9,105 bases of DNA, taken from assembly GCA_021823905.1 (NCBI GenBank), contig JAKALX010000130.1:1-9105 (forward strand), read 5' to 3'. The notes beneath the pieces were generated by a model, which saw only the letters and a list, made by a program, of their open reading frames with translations, was not told where the DNA came from and ran no database searches. A program made the position numbers and the translations under genes. This document shows positions 6,707 to 9,105 of the stretch, in pieces (positions within the stretch are counted from its first letter, which is position 1; each line of letters begins with the position of its first letter). Origin of the DNA: Chloroflexota bacterium. Its GTDB lineage: Bacteria > Chloroflexota > Dehalococcoidia > Tepidiformales > Tepidiformaceae.

Positions 6707-6975
6707 TACGCCACCCCCTGCGCGGCCGGACCGTACACGTCCCGGATGATCGATTCCACGAACTCCTCGCCCCGTCGCTGCAGAATCGCGTTGGTGCCGG
6801 CGAAGAACGCCGACCGGAAGAGGGCAAGCATCCGGTCCGGCGGCATGCCCATCAGCGCGTACTCCTCCACGAAACAGCGCGCCATCACCTCGTCGGCGTC
6901 GACCCCTTCTTCCATCGGGAAGCGGACCGCGACGAACTCGTAGGGGTCGTCGTCTTCGAGCTCTTTGTCTGCCAT
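6706..6975 (-). CDS. Small acidic protein of unknown function between the alpha and beta genes
   Basis: An 89-residue protein, about 19 acidic against 8 basic residues, with no signal peptide or membrane helix. The N-terminus is very acidic (MADKELEDDDPYEF). The rest looks mainly helical, including MPPDRMLALFRSAFFAGTNA (44-63) and RRGEEFVESIIRDVYG (67-82). The frame stays open well upstream into the alpha gene, but the ATG at 6975 is preferred: GAAGAAGG ends 7 bases before it, it lies just 2 bases after the alpha stop (TAG at 6980-6978), and the longer version would overlap alpha by over 400 bases. Its stop overlaps the beta ATG by one base (TAATG). Such tight coupling between two structural subunits suggests a stoichiometric part of the complex or an assembly aid. 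I have a vague memory of similar short proteins beside other Mo oxidoreductase genes, but cannot name a family. Confidence 0.75.
   Translation of the reverse strand: MADKELEDDDPYEFVAVRFPMEEGVDADEVMARCFVEEYALMGMPPDRMLALFRSAFFAGTNAILQRRGEEFVESIIRDVYGPAAQGVA
6712..6719 (-). promoter_or_regulatory. Ribosome binding site of the beta-subunit gene
   Basis: AGGGGGTG on the minus strand (6719 to 6712), one mismatch from AGGAGGTG, lies 5 bases before the beta ATG at 6706. It sits inside the last codons of the 89-residue gene, so beta has its own strong site as well as the TAATG coupling. Confidence 0.6.
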
Positions 6976-6977
6976 CG

Positions 6978-9105
6978 CTATGCCTTCTTCATCGTGTTGA
7001 AGCCGCCGGCCATGTACTTCTTCATGGCGTCGTTCTCGGCGCCGGGCGCCCTTCCCGACTTGGCCTGCGGCCAGTTCCCATCCTCGGCCTTCGTGATCTT
7101 GACGAGGGTCTCCTTCGGAACCGTGTTGATGGCGTGGTTGTCGGCCTCGCCGCCAAAGATGAACGCCTGCGCGACCTTCGCCTTGTGGAAGAGCGTGTCG
7201 GTCTGGTGCATCGGCATCGCCCAGTCCTTCGTCACGCTCTGGTGCGCGCCGAAACGGAACGTCGACTGATAGCCCGTGTCGGCCGAGACCGCGCGCCCGT
7301 CGGGCCGCGTCGTGTGCGCGAGCACCGTCTTCTCGGTCGCGATGTAGCCGCCGTGCTTGGTCATCACAACTCCGCGCGGGTATGCCGGGTTGTACTTCAC
7401 CCGCAGCATGCATCGGGCCACCTTGTAGTGGTCTTTGTGCTCGGGCTTGTCCCAGCCGAAGAACGGCCGGTCAGCCGGGTTCGCGTCGACATACACGTAG
7501 TCGCCGTCGGCAACACCCAGCGCCTTGCCGTCCTCCGGGTTCATGTGCAACTGCTGGTCGCCGACGCCGGGCAGGCGCTTGTCGGCCCGGTAGGGGTCGG
7601 CGAAGTTGCTCGCCCAGAGCCAGTTCCAGTCCGTCACCGCCCACGATGAATGGACCGTGTGCCGGGTCTTGGGCGTCAGGAAGTAGAAGTTATAGCCCTG
7701 TTCCCAGAGCGGGTTCTTCGTCTTCTTCGCCTCGGCCCAGGGCATCTTCACGTTGCGAACGGTCCGCCGCTCGGGATCCATGTCGTCGAGCGGGATGCCG
7801 TAGTCGTTCGGCCGGATGAGCGGGTTCGACGACACGATGACGTTGGGGAGGTACGGCGTTGCCTCGGGACCCTCGCGGTGAACGATGAAGTTCTCGCCGT
7901 AGTCGATCGCCTCGGGGATGTCGCAGTAGCTGTTCATGCGGCCCGTGTCCGTGTGGAACGGGAGGCTGTCGTGAACCTGCTCCCAGAACGGGATGCGCGG
8001 GTAGGTACGGAACTGCAGCAACGCTGAACCGGGCTCGGTAACCTGCCCGTTGGAAAACTTGCCCGCCAGGATTTCGGACACCTTGTAGCCGCGCGTTGTG
8101 GCCGAGGCGTCAAGCAGCCGCTGCATGTAGACCTCGGTCTTCCCCTCGAGAGCAAACTTCCAGTAGTCCGAGAACTCTTTGTCGCCGAGGAGCTTGCCGA
8201 GCGCCTCGGCGACGCCCGCCATGATCTGGATGTCGTCCTTCGTGTCGTAGAGCGACGGGATGCCGCCCTTCCATATTTGCAGGAACGGGTTCTGGCACGA
8301 GGCCGTCACCTCGAGCTGGCCCGTTTCGACCCACGAGTTCGCCGGCAGGACGAAGTCCGAATACTCGCACGTCGCGGTCATCTCGATGTCCTGCGTCATG
8401 ACCATGTCGACTTTCGGCAGGACGTTAAAGAGAACGCCGTACGCCCACTTGGCGTTGTTGATCAGATTGACGTTGGTGGTCCATTGCAGCTTTGTCGGCG
8501 TGGGCATGTGCGACTTGCCGGTGAAGACCTTGTGGCCGGCCTTCGGCGTGTCCACGATGAGCGCCCGGTCGCCGTGGTCCCAGTAGGCCGGCTCTTCGTC
8601 CTTCGAATAGGCGTGCGCGACGATCGACTTGCCGTCGGCCGTCGGGTCGAGGTTCATCTGGAAGGGGTCTTCGGCGATCCAGCCCTTGAACCCAGGCCCT
8701 GATTGCGGGCTGGCCTGGAAGAGCGCCGCCTTGTAGTTTCCGGCCCAGGCGTACGCACCGGCGCCCGGCACGCCAACATTGCCCGTGAGCATCAGGGGCA
8801 GGAACACAGCCCGGTTGTGCATCGTCGCGTGGAACCAGTGGTTGATCCCCTCGCCGATGTGGATGGCGACGGGCTTGATCGTCGCGATGTCCGTCGCCAG
8901 TTGCTCGATCAGATCCTTCGGCGAGCCGCTGATCTCCGCGACGGTGTCCAGGTCGTAGTCGGCGAGATGCCGCCGGTACGCCTGCCAGAGCGTCAGCACC
9001 TCCACCTGCTTGCCGTCGAGCGTCGTGACGGTCCCGGCGTATTCGAGGTCGGGATCGTAGCCCTTCGCGTCGAAGTTCTTGCCCACGTCGTCGCGCGTGA
9101 TCGCC
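6978..9105 (-). CDS. nxrA: Nitrite oxidoreductase/nitrate reductase alpha (Mo-bisPGD catalytic) subunit, 5'-truncated by window edge
   Basis: The last 708 residues of a molybdopterin oxidoreductase. The frame is open to the right edge; the GTG at 9086 is internal. Family alpha subunits run to roughly 1,100-1,200 residues, so several hundred N-terminal residues are missing, including the Tat leader, the FS0 cluster motif and the Mo-ligand region, none of which can be checked. In fragment numbering: GEGINHWFH (84-92) and LTGNVGVPGAGAYAWAGNYK (106-125), the region matching NarG NHWYH and GxVGxxGGG; TCEYSDFVLPANSWVE (245-260), matching the TCxYSDxVLP signature; then the C-terminal cofactor-binding barrel with FYFLTPKTRHTVHSSW (473-488), GDQQLHMNPEDGKALGVADG (515-534), and EADNHAINTVPKETLVKIT near the end. 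These C-terminal motifs suit the NxrA branch of type II DMSO reductases. It would act in the periplasm with the beta subunit, interconverting nitrite and nitrate; substrate and direction are inferred from relatives. The promoter lies beyond the window. Confidence 0.88.
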   Translation of the reverse strand, partial: AITRDDVGKNFDAKGYDPDLEYAGTVTTLDGKQVEVLTLWQAYRRHLADYDLDTVAEISGSPKDLIEQLATDIATIKPVAIHIGEGINHWFHATMHNRAVFLPLMLTGNVGVPGAGAYAWAGNYKAALFQASPQSGPGFKGWIAEDPFQMNLDPTADGKSIVAHAYSKDEEPAYWDHGDRALIVDTPKAGHKVFTGKSHMPTPTKLQWTTNVNLINNAKWAYGVLFNVLPKVDMVMTQDIEMTATCEYSDFVLPANSWVETGQLEVTASCQNPFLQIWKGGIPSLYDTKDDIQIMAGVAEALGKLLGDKEFSDYWKFALEGKTEVYMQRLLDASATTRGYKVSEILAGKFSNGQVTEPGSALLQFRTYPRIPFWEQVHDSLPFHTDTGRMNSYCDIPEAIDYGENFIVHREGPEATPYLPNVIVSSNPLIRPNDYGIPLDDMDPERRTVRNVKMPWAEAKKTKNPLWEQGYNFYFLTPKTRHTVHSSWAVTDWNWLWASNFADPYRADKRLPGVGDQQLHMNPEDGKALGVADGDYVYVDANPADRPFFGWDKPEHKDHYKVARCMLRVKYNPAYPRGVVMTKHGGYIATEKTVLAHTTRPDGRAVSADTGYQSTFRFGAHQSVTKDWAMPMHQTDTLFHKAKVAQAFIFGGEADNHAINTVPKETLVKITKAEDGNWPQAKSGRAPGAENDAMKKYMAGGFNTMKKA

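Noticed and set aside
6706..7413. 235-residue version of the small protein starting inside the alpha gene
   Set aside because: The extra 146 residues are an out-of-frame reading of conserved alpha sequence; the ATG at 6975 has a ribosome binding site and correct spacing from the alpha stop.
6978..9086. Treating GTG 9086 as the alpha start (702 residues)
   Set aside because: The frame stays open to the window edge and the protein begins in mid-domain, lacking the N-terminal half expected of the family.

Overview
This is a GC-rich window (about two thirds G+C by eye) from an unidentified, probably uncultivated bacterium. It holds two convergent gene blocks and almost no non-coding DNA. No rRNA, tRNA, CRISPR array, transposase or integrase gene is visible. 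The taxon cannot be fixed from the sequence. The metabolic content fits lineages that carry Nitrospira/anammox-type nitrite oxidoreductase relatives.

Block 1 (plus strand, 2-2740) is the 3' part of a large ABC/SMC-like ATPase of the YhaN family. Its 5' end, with the Walker A motif, lies left of the window. It has long Glu/Arg/Ala-rich helical arms, a central hydrophobic hairpin, and a C-terminal half-ATPase with signature, Walker B and H-loop motifs.

Block 2 (minus strand, 9105 down to 2751) is a tightly packed operon for a molybdenum enzyme of the type II DMSO reductase family. In transcription order it encodes: (i) the catalytic alpha subunit, NxrA-like, cut at its 5' end by the window edge; (ii) an 89-residue acidic protein of unknown function; (iii) an NxrB-like iron-sulfur subunit with a full set of 15 cluster cysteines; (iv) a TorD/NarJ-family assembly chaperone; (v) a gamma subunit resembling the heme-b subunits of ethylbenzene dehydrogenase, with an N-terminal export signal and a C-terminal membrane anchor; (vi) a roughly ten-helix membrane protein I do not recognise. 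Junctions run from a 4-base overlap to a 10-base gap, so translation is probably coupled throughout.

Together block 2 would make an exported, membrane-tethered Mo enzyme. Electrons would pass from the Mo site through four Fe-S clusters to heme b on the gamma subunit, and then perhaps to the unknown membrane protein. The beta sequence is close to the periplasmic nitrite oxidoreductase type and not to cytoplasmic NarGHI. The sequence cannot say whether it oxidises nitrite or reduces nitrate. The most unusual points are the small gene between alpha and beta, a retained cysteine where I recall Nitrospira NxrB having aspartate, the membrane-anchored gamma subunit, and the unassigned polytopic protein at the operon's end.
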